NCBI GenBank assembly: GCA_943371965.1 | Contig: CALRWV020000003.1 | Span: 248,001-312,000 of the forward strand | Source: CALRWV02 sp943371965 | GTDB taxonomy: Bacteria; Bacteroidota; JABWAT01 | DNA: 64,000 nt | Direction: 5' to 3' | Shown: positions 19,401 to 28,800 of the stretch, in pieces | Position numbering within the stretch: the first letter of the stretch is position 1 | Layout of the letters: each line of letters opens with the position of its first letter | Translations under genes and position numbers: made by a program | The notes under the pieces: generated by a model | The model's database searches: none | What the model was told of the DNA's origin: nothing | What the model saw: only the letters and a program-made list of their open reading frames with translations

Positions 19401-22400
19401 CAAAAGCTGCAATTTAATCTGGCTTCTTCAGGTATTTTTGTTGGAAATTCAGGCTCACAGTTCGGATCAGTTACAACTACTGAAACCATAGGCAGCAAAA
19501 ACAAGATTTATGTTCAGGCAACCAAAATCAGATTTACAGTTCAACCAACGCTTACCAAAGTTGGGAACAGTGTAACTCCTGCCTTAACTGTTGAAGTTAC
19601 CGATGCAAACTTGAATAAGGCACTGCGTTATAACACAACCGTAAATTTGACTTCAAATATAGCTTTGGATGGCGCTTCCGTTAATTCAGCTTCATTCAAT
19701 TCAGGAATTGCAACATTGAATTCTGTAAAACCTGGTGCCGCAAATAATCAAGCTGTTCTGTATGCAAATTCAGGAAGTTTAACTCAGGCAGTTTCAGATA
19801 CCTTTACAGTTTATGCACTTGCAGCAGAACCAACAGTTGCAGCTTCAAATCTGCAATTTATTTCAGTTGGAAATACGTCAATGAAACTGGTTTGGAATAA
19901 AGGAAATGGATCAAATAGAATTGTAATTGCAAAGGAGGGAAGTTCCGTAACTGAAACACCTGCTGATGAAAATTCTTATTCAGCCAATTCGCAATTTGGA
20001 TCAGGTTCAGATTTGGGTACAGGAAACTTTGCAGTTTACAGTGGCGCAGATTCGTCAGTAATCATTACAGGTTTGTCACCGAATACAGAATACTTTTTCA
20101 GTATTTATGAATTCAATGGTTCCGGTATTTCTCTGAATTATGCTTCATCTTCTGTTGTAGGTTCCAAAACAACACTTTCTGTTGCTTTTGCTTCAGAAAG
20201 CAGTGCTAAAATTGTTGTTGATTCAGAATCATCTGAAATCAGTTCATTAGCTAATAATTCTGGTCCTTTAAGTAGTACAGATGGAATTCATGTCTTTGGT
20301 ATCGAAATAAAAGATGGTTCTTCTTTCCCTGATTTTGATTCAAAACCAACCCAACTCAATGCACTTCTGATTAATCAATCAGAAAGTAATTCTGTTGCAG
20401 ATTGGTCTTCTGCAGTTAAGGCTGCCGGATTGTTCTACAATTCAACATTGATCAGCAGCGGTAATGTGAATTCAAATGGTATTACCTTTTCAATTCCGTC
20501 CGGTTTTACAGTTCCAGATGACAGCTCCAGAGTTTTGTCCGTTAGAATTTCCCTGAAGGAAAATGGATTGGTTGATGGACAGTCGTTTGGTTTTGCAGTT
20601 GACGCTTCTTCATTTGGTGCAACATCATCAGATTTCAGTTCTCAGTTCAGTTCATTTGCATCATCTTCAACCTCAGAAGGATCAAACAAAATTCAGGTTA
20701 CAGCTACGAAGTTAAATCTTGCGTTTGCATCAAAACCAACTTCTGTATCAATTGCAGTTTTACCTGCACCAGTAGTCACAATTACGGATGCAAATCAGAA
20801 TATTGATACCGATTTCAATGGTTTGATTGAAGCTGCATCAAATAATTCATTCGATGGTGCTTCTGTTGTTTCAAAAAGTGCAGTTTCCGGAACTGTCACT
20901 TTCGATAACCTTATTTTCTCAACCGTTAACTTCAAAACAGCTTTAACATTTTCTCATTCCGGCATGACAGAAGTTAAGTCAGACAGTTTCATGGTATTTG
21001 TAAAATCAGTTCCTTCTGCAGGTGATATTGTTATCAATCAGCTAAATTCCAATTTCAAAAATGAAAATGTTCAGATGATTGAATTGGTAAATAAGACCGA
21101 CAAATATTTTGATTTATCAGATTTGAAAATAAACGTTTTAAATCCTACCGGTTTTGCAATGGATTTCAACGGCAATCTTTCCGGAATTTTATTTCCGAAC
21201 AGATTCTGGCTGTTGGCTACGAAACCAAGTGTTAAACTTTCTGAAACTGATTCTATTGCTGCAGATGCTGTAATTGCTTCGGTTTTGGCAACCAATCAGC
21301 AGGTAGGTTTGGTTAGAAATGATAACACTGTCATTGACGGAGTTTCATTTGGAACGATTTCGAATGCTGTTTACACTGAAGGAAATTCAGCAACCCAAAA
21401 TGGATTGGGAACGACGCTGAAAAGAAAAATCAATGCATTTGATACAAACAATAATTCAACCGATTTCATTTCAGTTTCAGACAATGGGATTTCGGTACGC
21501 AACCACAGCTCATATTTCTTTGGATCAGGCTCAACTGTTCCAAATGAAACATTCAACGATTTGTGGTTAAGCGGAAATGTTTCTGCTCCAAACGGAGTTT
21601 CAGTTTCATCCAGATTTGGAATCGAAAATGGTAAATTGGATGTTTCTGGAAATTCCTTGAATTTGAGTTCATCAGCACAAGTAATCAACACCAATTCATG
21701 GATTGATAATAAAATTACAAGTGATCTTTCGGGAACCGGTATTTACAACTTTGATATTGGAAACAGTACCGCGGCATTTAATGTTCAAGTTGATCTTGCA
21801 GCAGTACCAACAAACGCTACCAATCTGCAAGTTTCATTTACAGATACAGATGCTGGCAACTCTGCACCAATGCCAAGTGGAATTCTTTCATATTGGACAG
21901 GTGGTTACTGGGCTATTGGCAGCAATGGAATAAACACTACCGGTGAATTTGATTTATCAGTTGAAACTGATTCCATCAAAGGTTTCATTCTTGAAAATCA
22001 ATTGGGAAATTATGTGATTCTTCAAAGAGTGGATTCAGAATCTGATTGGATTGTTGCAGGGCAGTCTGTCAGTAACTCAGGAACAATCCTTACAGCTGCG
22101 GGAGTTTCAGGATTTGGAGAATTTACTTTGGGTGAAATAGATCCGGAAACTGTCCCTGTTGAAGTCACAGGTTTATCAGTTTATCAGGATAATTCCTCTG
22201 CAAAACTGGTTTGGTCAACTATTACTGAAACCAACAATAATGGATTTTCAATTGACAAAAGAATTAAAGGCAACAATAAACCAGATTGGGAATCGGTTGG
22301 ATTTGTTAATGGAAAAGGAACCACTACCCAAAAGCAAAATTATCAATTCACCGATGTTAATGCAGATCAACCATGTGAATACCGCTTAAGTCAAACTGAT

Positions 22401-22718
22401 CTGTCTGGAAAAGTAACTGTTTTGGGTACAATCAATTTTGATGGAATCGTCAGGAAATTTGAATTGGTAGGGAATTACCCAAATCCGTTCAATCCTGAAA
22501 CAACGGTACTTTTCCGATTGGCATCTGAATCCAATGTTAAGATTTCCATTTACAATAATTTGGGACAGGTTGTTCGTGTTGTGAAAGATGAAAACATGAA
22601 AGCCGGTAGTCATGAAATTAAAATTATTGCAACTGATTTATCATCCGGTGTCTATTTCTATGAAGTACTTGCCGGAGAAAATACCAGAGCAATAAAAAAG
22701 ATGGTTTTGGTTAAATAA
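13461..22718 (+). CDS. Giant secreted repeat protein (3085 aa) with FN3-like units, lamin-tail-like domain and C-terminal sorting domain
   Basis: GTG start inside the previous gene, then a signal peptide (TALLVVFVLFVSSTSQSQ). Order: N-terminal beta-sandwich (about 30-250); FN3-like domains and a divergent repeat unit (about 255-750); jelly-roll-like domain (750-939). Four tandem units of 393-394 aa follow (940-1332, 1333-1726, 1727-2120, 2121 to about 2515), each an FN3-like domain plus two beta domains. Then come a lamin-tail-like domain (AGDIVINQLNSN, about 2517-2640) and a terminal module with NYPNPFNPETTV (about 3001-3085). Such C-terminal modules direct type IX secretion or surface display in the FCB group. 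An adhesin or matrix role is inference; no enzyme motif is seen. Confidence 0.9.
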   Translation: MYNFKPIFNQFISKTALLVVFVLFVSSTSQSQVLLTDDFSGTTGTALTANGWTQFAAGTALNIGNSGVTFSGIARSGVGNSVTLTTSGQGVYKSMSPTTVNTGIVYTSAIINVTAASTGNYFLALGNSVSNIRTKIFIKSGTSGKFQIGLQKDIETATYNATTELNIGTSYLVVLKYEFVSGASNNDKISLFVYSSSSIPSIESPTPFLGPLSPANTDISSAFMVNLRQGSGSPTINVDGLRVTQDWVSAIGVNVNTAPSVSSPVSSAYTNNTATAGGSLTSLGWTNGGIAGTISEQGVVWNTIGNPSTADNKVVSGSGTNSFTSNLTGLPSGTQIFYKAYAINATGIAYSSESSFYTLSSEPSAHVTGLIGNAETLTSVRLNWATGNSASGYIILYKQGSTPTGVPVDGSSYTVGATIGDATVGQIVTNPTDTTGLVSGLTQNLTYHFTVIPFGYNGSQALTYNYKTNSPPVVSVTTVLANLSSESDIAETSGFTYPTNFSYNSFQSSDITNLNSLIVWDISVRDGGADLVDSDALSTDLNSLTVSVTNNSMLRSLALYDGSTELSEVTVTGSTVTFSGLNVSAADNTLKSLQIRATFKSIVTDNTQFQFTISSASVVNGTSAFITSNAGGAISSISGDNNKLEVTANHLFINSQPADQTVITINTSVSPAIVVHALDVNNILDLDFTSSVSLTNSGSGFLTNSTQNAVAGIATFSTVTNPTIETVNFTASSGSLTTAVTNNFRFLPAQTSVFAEAFGSTNTGQNVAANESGNLFDNTSLTYSSTTATQTVVGFGSTAPLSSGYSGASGTKYLLVASPNASNELKIDGINASSYTNLTLSFGFYAGAGVLTPATVANIGAEYSVNSGSSWSPLSISSPLATYQAGGGGSWTLVSGVSLPSNAEISGLQVRFKTIGTTASSNPTSFKLDDIKLSGSLKYASEPTVASTLLNFTNLTNVSYTLNWTSGNGGKRIIVAKQGSAVSASPTDANSYTANSVFGLGSDLGGGNFVVYDGSSNSVSLTSLTQGATYHFAVFEYNGSGSSANYFATSLTGSQATYPTAYASLSNAYIVNGTESDSISSVINQPSPLASTDGASVFNLFIQDGNGTNDFDVLTTIVDSLKFTSGAQNEVSNWSSVIKTAALFDGTTLIAEAIIGQNSLTFKPSIPISVSDNGSKTLSVRLSLKNSGIVDNQKLQFNLASSGIFVGSSGSQFGSVTTTETIGSKNKIYVQATKIRFTAQPTLTKVGNSVTPALTVEVTDANLNKALRYNSTVNLTSNTALDGASVNSASFNSGIATLNSVKPGAANAQAVLYANSGILTQAVSDTFTVYALAAEPTVASSSLQFTTVGNTSVDLSWTNGNGAKRIVVAKSGSAVNATVLDEATYSANSVFGSGSQIDTGNYVIYSGTGNSVSVTGLSQNQTYHFAVYEFSGSGISTNYLTSSVLTGSQMTLNVAYASLSEIYIQNGTESDSISSIINDASPLASTEGAKVFDVFVQDGNGISDFDSLPTVVDSLKFTSGAQNEVSDFSSTIKTAALFDGTTLVAEGLIGQNSLTFKPSTPISVSDNGSITLSVRLSLKNSGIVDNQKIQFSLASSGIFTGNSGSQLGSVSTTETNGNKNKIYVQATQIRFTAQPTLTKVGNSITPALTVEVTDANLNKALRYNTTVNLTSNTALDGASVNSASFNSGIATLNSVKPGAANNQAVLYANSGILTQAVSDTFTVYSLAAEPTVASSSLQFTTVGNTSVDLSWTNGNGAKRIVVAKSGSAVNATVLDETTYTANSVFGNGSQIDTGNYVVYSGTGNSISVTGLSQNQTYHFAVYEFSGSGISTNYLTSSVLTGSQMTLNVAYASLSEIYIQNGTESDSISSIINDASPLASTDGSKVFDLFVQDGNGINDFDSLPTVVDSLKFTAGTQNEVSDFSSTIKTAALFDGTTLIAAAIIGQNSLTFKPSTPISVSDNGSKTLSVRLSLKNSGIVDNQKLQFNLASSGIFVGNSGSQFGSVTTTETIGSKNKIYVQATKIRFTVQPTLTKVGNSVTPALTVEVTDANLNKALRYNTTVNLTSNIALDGASVNSASFNSGIATLNSVKPGAANNQAVLYANSGSLTQAVSDTFTVYALAAEPTVAASNLQFISVGNTSMKLVWNKGNGSNRIVIAKEGSSVTETPADENSYSANSQFGSGSDLGTGNFAVYSGADSSVIITGLSPNTEYFFSIYEFNGSGISLNYASSSVVGSKTTLSVAFASESSAKIVVDSESSEISSLANNSGPLSSTDGIHVFGIEIKDGSSFPDFDSKPTQLNALLINQSESNSVADWSSAVKAAGLFYNSTLISSGNVNSNGITFSIPSGFTVPDDSSRVLSVRISLKENGLVDGQSFGFAVDASSFGATSSDFSSQFSSFASSSTSEGSNKIQVTATKLNLAFASKPTSVSIAVLPAPVVTITDANQNIDTDFNGLIEAASNNSFDGASVVSKSAVSGTVTFDNLIFSTVNFKTALTFSHSGMTEVKSDSFMVFVKSVPSAGDIVINQLNSNFKNENVQMIELVNKTDKYFDLSDLKINVLNPTGFAMDFNGNLSGILFPNRFWLLATKPSVKLSETDSIAADAVIASVLATNQQVGLVRNDNTVIDGVSFGTISNAVYTEGNSATQNGLGTTLKRKINAFDTNNNSTDFISVSDNGISVRNHSSYFFGSGSTVPNETFNDLWLSGNVSAPNGVSVSSRFGIENGKLDVSGNSLNLSSSAQVINTNSWIDNKITSDLSGTGIYNFDIGNSTAAFNVQVDLAAVPTNATNLQVSFTDTDAGNSAPMPSGILSYWTGGYWAIGSNGINTTGEFDLSVETDSIKGFILENQLGNYVILQRVDSESDWIVAGQSVSNSGTILTAAGVSGFGEFTLGEIDPETVPVEVTGLSVYQDNSSAKLVWSTITETNNNGFSIDKRIKGNNKPDWESVGFVNGKGTTTQKQNYQFTDVNADQPCEYRLSQTDLSGKVTVLGTINFDGIVRKFELVGNYPNPFNPETTVLFRLASESNVKISIYNNLGQVVRVVKDENMKAGSHEIKIIATDLSSGVYFYEVLAGENTRAIKKMVLVK
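16278..21009 (+). repeat. Four tandem ~1.18-kb coding repeats in the 3085-aa gene
   Basis: Unit A is 16278-17456, B 17457-18638, C 18639-19820 and D 19821 to about 21009. B and C are each exactly 1182 bases and nearly identical over their first half. The second half of C instead matches A. D is clearly diverged. The near-identical units can recombine and may collapse in short-read assemblies. Confidence 0.9.
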
Positions 22719-22756
22719 AAATTTATAAACTTAAGTTATTTGGAAAACTTGATTAT

Positions 22757-22764
22757 TAATTTTG
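22757..22764 (+). promoter_or_regulatory. Possible -7 element (TAATTTTG) of the 4598-aa gene
   Basis: TAATTTTG fits TAnnTTTG, but no TTG lies at the right distance upstream. The nearest TTTG (22739-22742) is only 14 bases away. The 162-base gap is otherwise AT-rich without a hairpin, so read-through from the 3085-aa gene is also possible. Confidence 0.3.
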
Positions 22765-22880
22765 GTTTATTTTGAATATTGTATTATTTTCGCGGCTGTT
22801 TTTTATAGTTAAGTGCCAAAAATTTAATCATATAAGATGCATTTAGAATGAAAAATATAAAGTAAATGAAGAGGACTCCC

Positions 22881-25800
22881 ATGAAAAAAGTGATACTATT
22901 TGGTATAATGACATTAATCCTGTCATTAAATGCACTTGCTCAAACAACTTTTACCTGGAATACTGGTAGTGGAAGTTGGACAACAGCTGCGAACTGGACA
23001 AAAGTTGGAGGTGCATCTACTTCAACCTATCCAGGTCAAAACGCTGGCCAAAATGATCTGGCCGTTATTATCACTGGAGTAACAGTTACTCTTGATGCAA
23101 GTATTGTGACCAATAGCGTTACCAGTCTTGCTGTCAATGGAACTGGTATTTTAGCAATGGGGGCCAATAACTTAACTTTAACTGGTGCAGCAGCAAATGT
23201 AACCGGCACGGGAACCATTACTGCTTCTACCGGAACTTTGACAGTTGGTGGTACTCTTAGTGGCGTAACGGTGACCGCAAGTGGCGCTGCAACTTTCGCA
23301 GTTGCTGGTGCAGGTACAGCTTTTAACCCTGCAGCCTATACTGCAAGTACTTCTACTGTGCTTTTAAATCGCAGTGGTGATCAGACAATTTCAAGTTCAA
23401 TTACTTATAATAATCTTACCTTGACAAGTGCTGCTGCCGGAATAAAAACTGCTGCAGGTGCATTAACTATTAATCATGACGTAGTATTGACCAGTGCCAA
23501 TGTAACTTTTGCAGATGGTGGTTTTTCTCACACAGTTGCCAATAACTGGGGATATTCTGCGGGTGCACCAGCTGCTGTAAATTATACAGGTGCCGGTAGA
23601 ATTACATTTACAGGAAGTCCTACTTTTTCTCAAAATGCAGTTTTCAATAAAGTCATTATTTCAGGTGGAGTTAAAACAAGAACTGGTAATACCTGGATCG
23701 TAAATGATAGTTTATGGGTAACCAATAGTGGTATTCTTCAAACAACAGCGAATGCGCCAATAACAGTAACAGGAAATTGGTTGGTTGATAATGGAAGTCA
23801 ATATACAGCTACAAATGGAACTGTTACCTTCAACAGAGCAGGTGCTCAAAGTATTTCCATGCCTTCTGGAAGCTATTTCTCTTCTATAGCATTTTCAACA
23901 TCTGGAACAAAGACTGCTGCTACGGCTTTGGATATCAGAAACAGTTTTACCATTAATAGCAGTACGATTTTTGATCCAGGCAGTTTTACTCATCTGATCG
24001 GAACAAGCAACGGTACTTTTACATTGGATGGTACCATATCATCCGGTACATCATCAACTTTTGATTTTAGAGGAACTACCAGTTTAACCTATACTGTTCC
24101 TGGTCCTGCTTCTTTACCTGTTGATGTTACTTTGACCGGTACCATTACAGTTACAAATTCCAAAGCTTATAATGTTACCGGTAATGTTACCATTGCAGGT
24201 GCAATTGTTTTGGGTACCAGTGCGTCCTTTAACTCTACTGGAACTTCAAAAACGCTTACTGTAAATGCAGCAGGGAACAGAATGTACCTGAGAGGTGGTA
24301 GCTTCCCTTCAGGATTTAATACCTATACCATTTCTCCAACGGCAACATTCAATTACGATCAGGCAACCGGTACAACAATTTTTGCAACTGTGTTGGATCA
24401 GTCGGCAGCTCCTATTACCATTCAATACGGAAATTTAAATATCGGTGGTGCAGTTACGAAAACAGCAAATGGGAATTTAACTGTTAATGGTGCACTCAAT
24501 ATTGCTGCATCAACTACCTTGGATTTAATTGGAAATGACTTAACAGTAGGTACCTCGTTGGTTACAGGATCTAATGTTTTGACTCTGAATACAACCGGTA
24601 CTTTAACAACTTCCGTTTCTGCTGGTACTGTTACTGTCAATGCAACCGATGCCGCATTTAACGTATTGGTTGGTGTTTATACATTGCACAATTTGGTATT
24701 TGCACTAAATACCCCAACAGTTTCAAGGGCAATTTCAATTACAGGAAATATATCAGTTACCGGTAATGTCACAGTCAACAATACTGCAGGTTCTTCAGGT
24801 ATCACATTGACTCTAACTATGGGTTCAATTGCAACACCGACTGCATTTACCGGATCAGGTGCTTCGAATTCCTTTATTATGAATTCTTTTACCGTTCTTT
24901 CTCAATTTCAATCAGGTACAGCATTTGGAACCGGATTCAATTCATTTGAAATTCAAACACTGGATGCTTTCAGTACCATCAGTTTTGCTTCTACAAATAA
25001 TCAAACCGTTCCAGTACTTGTTGGTGGTGATTATGGCGCTATTTCATTTGCAGGAAACGCAAGTACAAAAACATTTGGCGGTTCTGTTATATTAAATGGA
25101 AATTTAACTTTAACGAATGCCACATTTATTATTAATGATGGTGGCAATACAATAACCGTTAATGGGAATTTTAATAAACAAGGCGCAAACCCAACAATGA
25201 GTTTAACAGGGACCATCTCTTTTGAAGGTGGTACCCAATCAATTACTTTAACCGGTGGTGGAGCTTTTAATAACGTAGTCTTCAGTGGAAATGGTGTAAA
25301 AAGTATTCTTACTGCCATAACAATTTCTGGTGACTTGAATATTACTATAGCTTCAACCGTTACCACTGCTCTTGGTGTTACTTTCAGGGGAGTGAATTGG
25401 CAGAATGATGGATTATTTCAACAAACAGCAGGAACCACAACTTTTAAGGGAACTACATCCGGAACACATCAGAATATTTACAGCCCAGGTTCATTTGATA
25501 ATTCAGCAAGTTATTTTTCCAGTGTGACTCTTGATACAGCAGGTGCCTATTTAATTCCAACCACACAGGTAGACAGCACTATTTTACTCTCTGATATTGA
25601 TATTGATGGGACTTTAACTCTAACCGCATCTTCAGCAATACTGAATGCTACAAATCAATTGATCCGAATTGGAACAAACTGGTCCCGCGGTGCTGCAACA
25701 TCATTTGTGAACACTGGCTCTACAGTAATATTTGATGGAAACAGTGCGCAAACAATACTTGCCCTAAGTCTGCCATTCAATAATGTTACCTTTCAAAATG

Positions 25801-28800
25801 CTGGACCAAAAGCAATGTCGGGTAACAATACTCCATTGCTTGTTGATGGAAATTTAAGTATTGAAGGTGGTGCGTCTTTTAATGCCGGTACCTCTGCAGG
25901 TCATACAATTACTGGAAACTGGTCTAATGTTGGTACTTATACGGCATCAGGAACTTTGACCTTTAATGGAGCTGCACAATCACTGGAAGGAACATTTGGA
26001 TCAGTTGTTTTTAGTGGATCAGGCACTAAAACTTTAACAAGTTCAATCTCAGTTAGTGCAATTACCATCAGCAATGGAGTTACTCTTGATGTTAGTGGCA
26101 GTAATTATGCTATTGCTGTCACTGGAATCTGGACCAATTCAGGTAGCGGTGCTTTTCTGCCGCAAAATGGCCTGGTAACTTTCAGTGGTTCAAACAGGAC
26201 TATTAATCCGGGAGCTGGAAAAAGCTTTTATGATTTAAGCATCAATATGACATCTGGTCAAACTCTAACGATAGGTGCCGGAAATGCAATTTCTGTAGAT
26301 AATGATTTTAATATTATTCAAGGTACCTTTTCATCAGGTGCAAATAATATGACCATTGGTGGTAACTTCATTAATGCAGGAACTTTTACTCATAACACTG
26401 CAAGTACGATTACATTTACTGCAACTACCGGAACCAAAACTTTTACAACAGGTGGTTCCAATATTTTAGGACCTATGGTTTTTGCTACCGGGTCTTCTGC
26501 CATTTATAATTTGGGCAGCAATTTAACAACTGGAAATGTACTTAGTAAAATAACCCTTAACGGCAGTTCAGGTACCTTAAAATTAAACGGTAAAGCATTG
26601 AACATGTCTACATCCGCAGTTGCAACTATTGATATTGCAGGTGGAACTTTTCATGTGGATAGTGCCGCTGTCCTTTCTATGCCTACAAATGGAGTGATAA
26701 ATAACACTGGCGGAACTTTGAGGATTGTTGGAGTATCCGGATACGTTGCAACTGTTCAAGGTACAGCAACTGGGTATACAATCAGTCAATCAGGTGCAAC
26801 AAGTGTAATTGCAGCAAACTATTTTATCATTCAGGAATTGCGTTCAACCGGTATAACATTGTCAAATGGTTCAATTGACCCTACTGATAACTTCAGTAAT
26901 GGTACTTTTAATGATGGTAGAACTGCAACCCAATATTTGAATATATCTGCATTAACTTTAAACTCTAATATTACCGCGTCAAATACAGTATTTAACTCAG
27001 GTGCAACTTTCAACGTTACCCGCAGTGCAATCAATGGAACAGGCAATTTGATTTTCAATGATGCAACCGGTCCGTTATCAGGCGAATCATTTGACAGTGA
27101 TGCTGCAAATGGAATTCAATGGACTTATGTTGGTGGTATTACTTGGGATAATGGAGGTGGAGATAATGATTGGAATACGGGATTAAACTGGAGTTCAAAT
27201 TCAGTTCCCGGTGCATCTGATTATGTGATTCTTGATCATTCTGTTATAGCAGGAACGTATACAGTAAATATAAGTTCAGCAGATGCGCAATGTGGAAATC
27301 TTGTTATTGGTCCAGGTGGTGCATTCCCTATTACGTTGGCATTAAGCGGAAATTATGACCTTGTTGTTAACGGGGATTTAAATATCAATACTGCTGGTGT
27401 TCTTTCACAGGCAAACAGTGGAAGTACAATTACTGTTGCCAACTCATGGGCAAACTTGGGTACTTATACTGCAAACAGTTCTACGATTACTTTTAATGGT
27501 GCGTCAGTAAGTAAAACTATTACCAATTCCGGAGCAGGTAATTTTTATAACTTGATCATAAATGGTACAGGTTCTACTTATACACTGGGCTCCAATTTAA
27601 CTGTTGCAAATGATTTCACTATTACTTCAGGTACATTTGATGTTTCTGGAAGTAATTTTACTTTGGGAGTAACTGGGAATTGGAGTGTTTCGGGTACATT
27701 TAATCCGAGAACTTCAACTGTAACTTTCAATAAAGCCGGTGCGCAAAGCATTTCCGGTGGAACTTTTTACAATTTCACAACAAGTGGCAGTGGTACTAAA
27801 TCCATTACTTCAAATCTTGATATCAATAATCAAGTAACTATTGGTTTAGGAACTGTTTTGGATGGTGGAACCAATACTATTTATGTTGGCGGATCAACTG
27901 CGGCTGTATGGGTGAATAGTGCAGGTACTGCAGCTTTTACACAAACTGGAGCTGGTGTTGTTGAATTCGATGGTGGAAATATCACTTTGGATAATGGTGC
28001 CTTTGCAACAACATTTAACAACATCAACTTTGCAGGTACAGGAACAAAGACTTTTGGTGGAACAGGTAGTACAATTAATGGAAATATGAGTATTGCTGCC
28101 GGAGGAATTGTTGTAAATCTTGCAACTGTTGCGCTTAATTTTGCAGGTACAAATACTCTAAGTATACTTGGAAATTCAACACTTCAGGTTCGCCAAACCA
28201 ATCTTCCTGCTTCTTTGGAAACTCTTTCCCTGAACAGTGCCAGTACAGTTCTTTACATTTCAGATTCACCGCAAAATATCTTCCCTGGAACATATGGAAA
28301 TCTGCAGATACAAAGAATAACTGCTGGACAAACTCCTTCGAAATCACTATTGGGAACAACAGTTGTTGCTGGAAATCTTGCATTAAATGATGCAGAAGTA
28401 AGATTTGATATTGCCGGTCAATATTTAACTGTTACAGGAACACTTACCATTCCAACCAACGCATCAAATTTCAATACCAATTTGACAGGGTCAACATTGG
28501 AATTAAATGGAACCGCGAATATCAATATTGATGCAGATTTAACTACCGTTAATAACCTGGTTCTTTCGGGTTCAGGTACAAAAACAATATTGGGTCCGCT
28601 TTCTGTACTTGGCGATTTGCAGGTTGGTTCCGGTGTAACCTTTTCAACAGGTGCATTTGTTGTTACGGGAACTGGAACTAAAACATTAAGCTTGGCAAGT
28701 TCTGCACTTCTGAATACTGCAGTTGATGGTGCAACTCCTCTTCCTACCGGATTTGGTTCGTATGCATTTAATGCAACCAGTACTGTTACTTATAATTCAA

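Noticed and set aside
17457..19820. Tandem repeats considered as CRISPR or satellite
   Set aside because: The period is 1182 bases and in frame, encoding protein domains; there are no spacers or cas genes.
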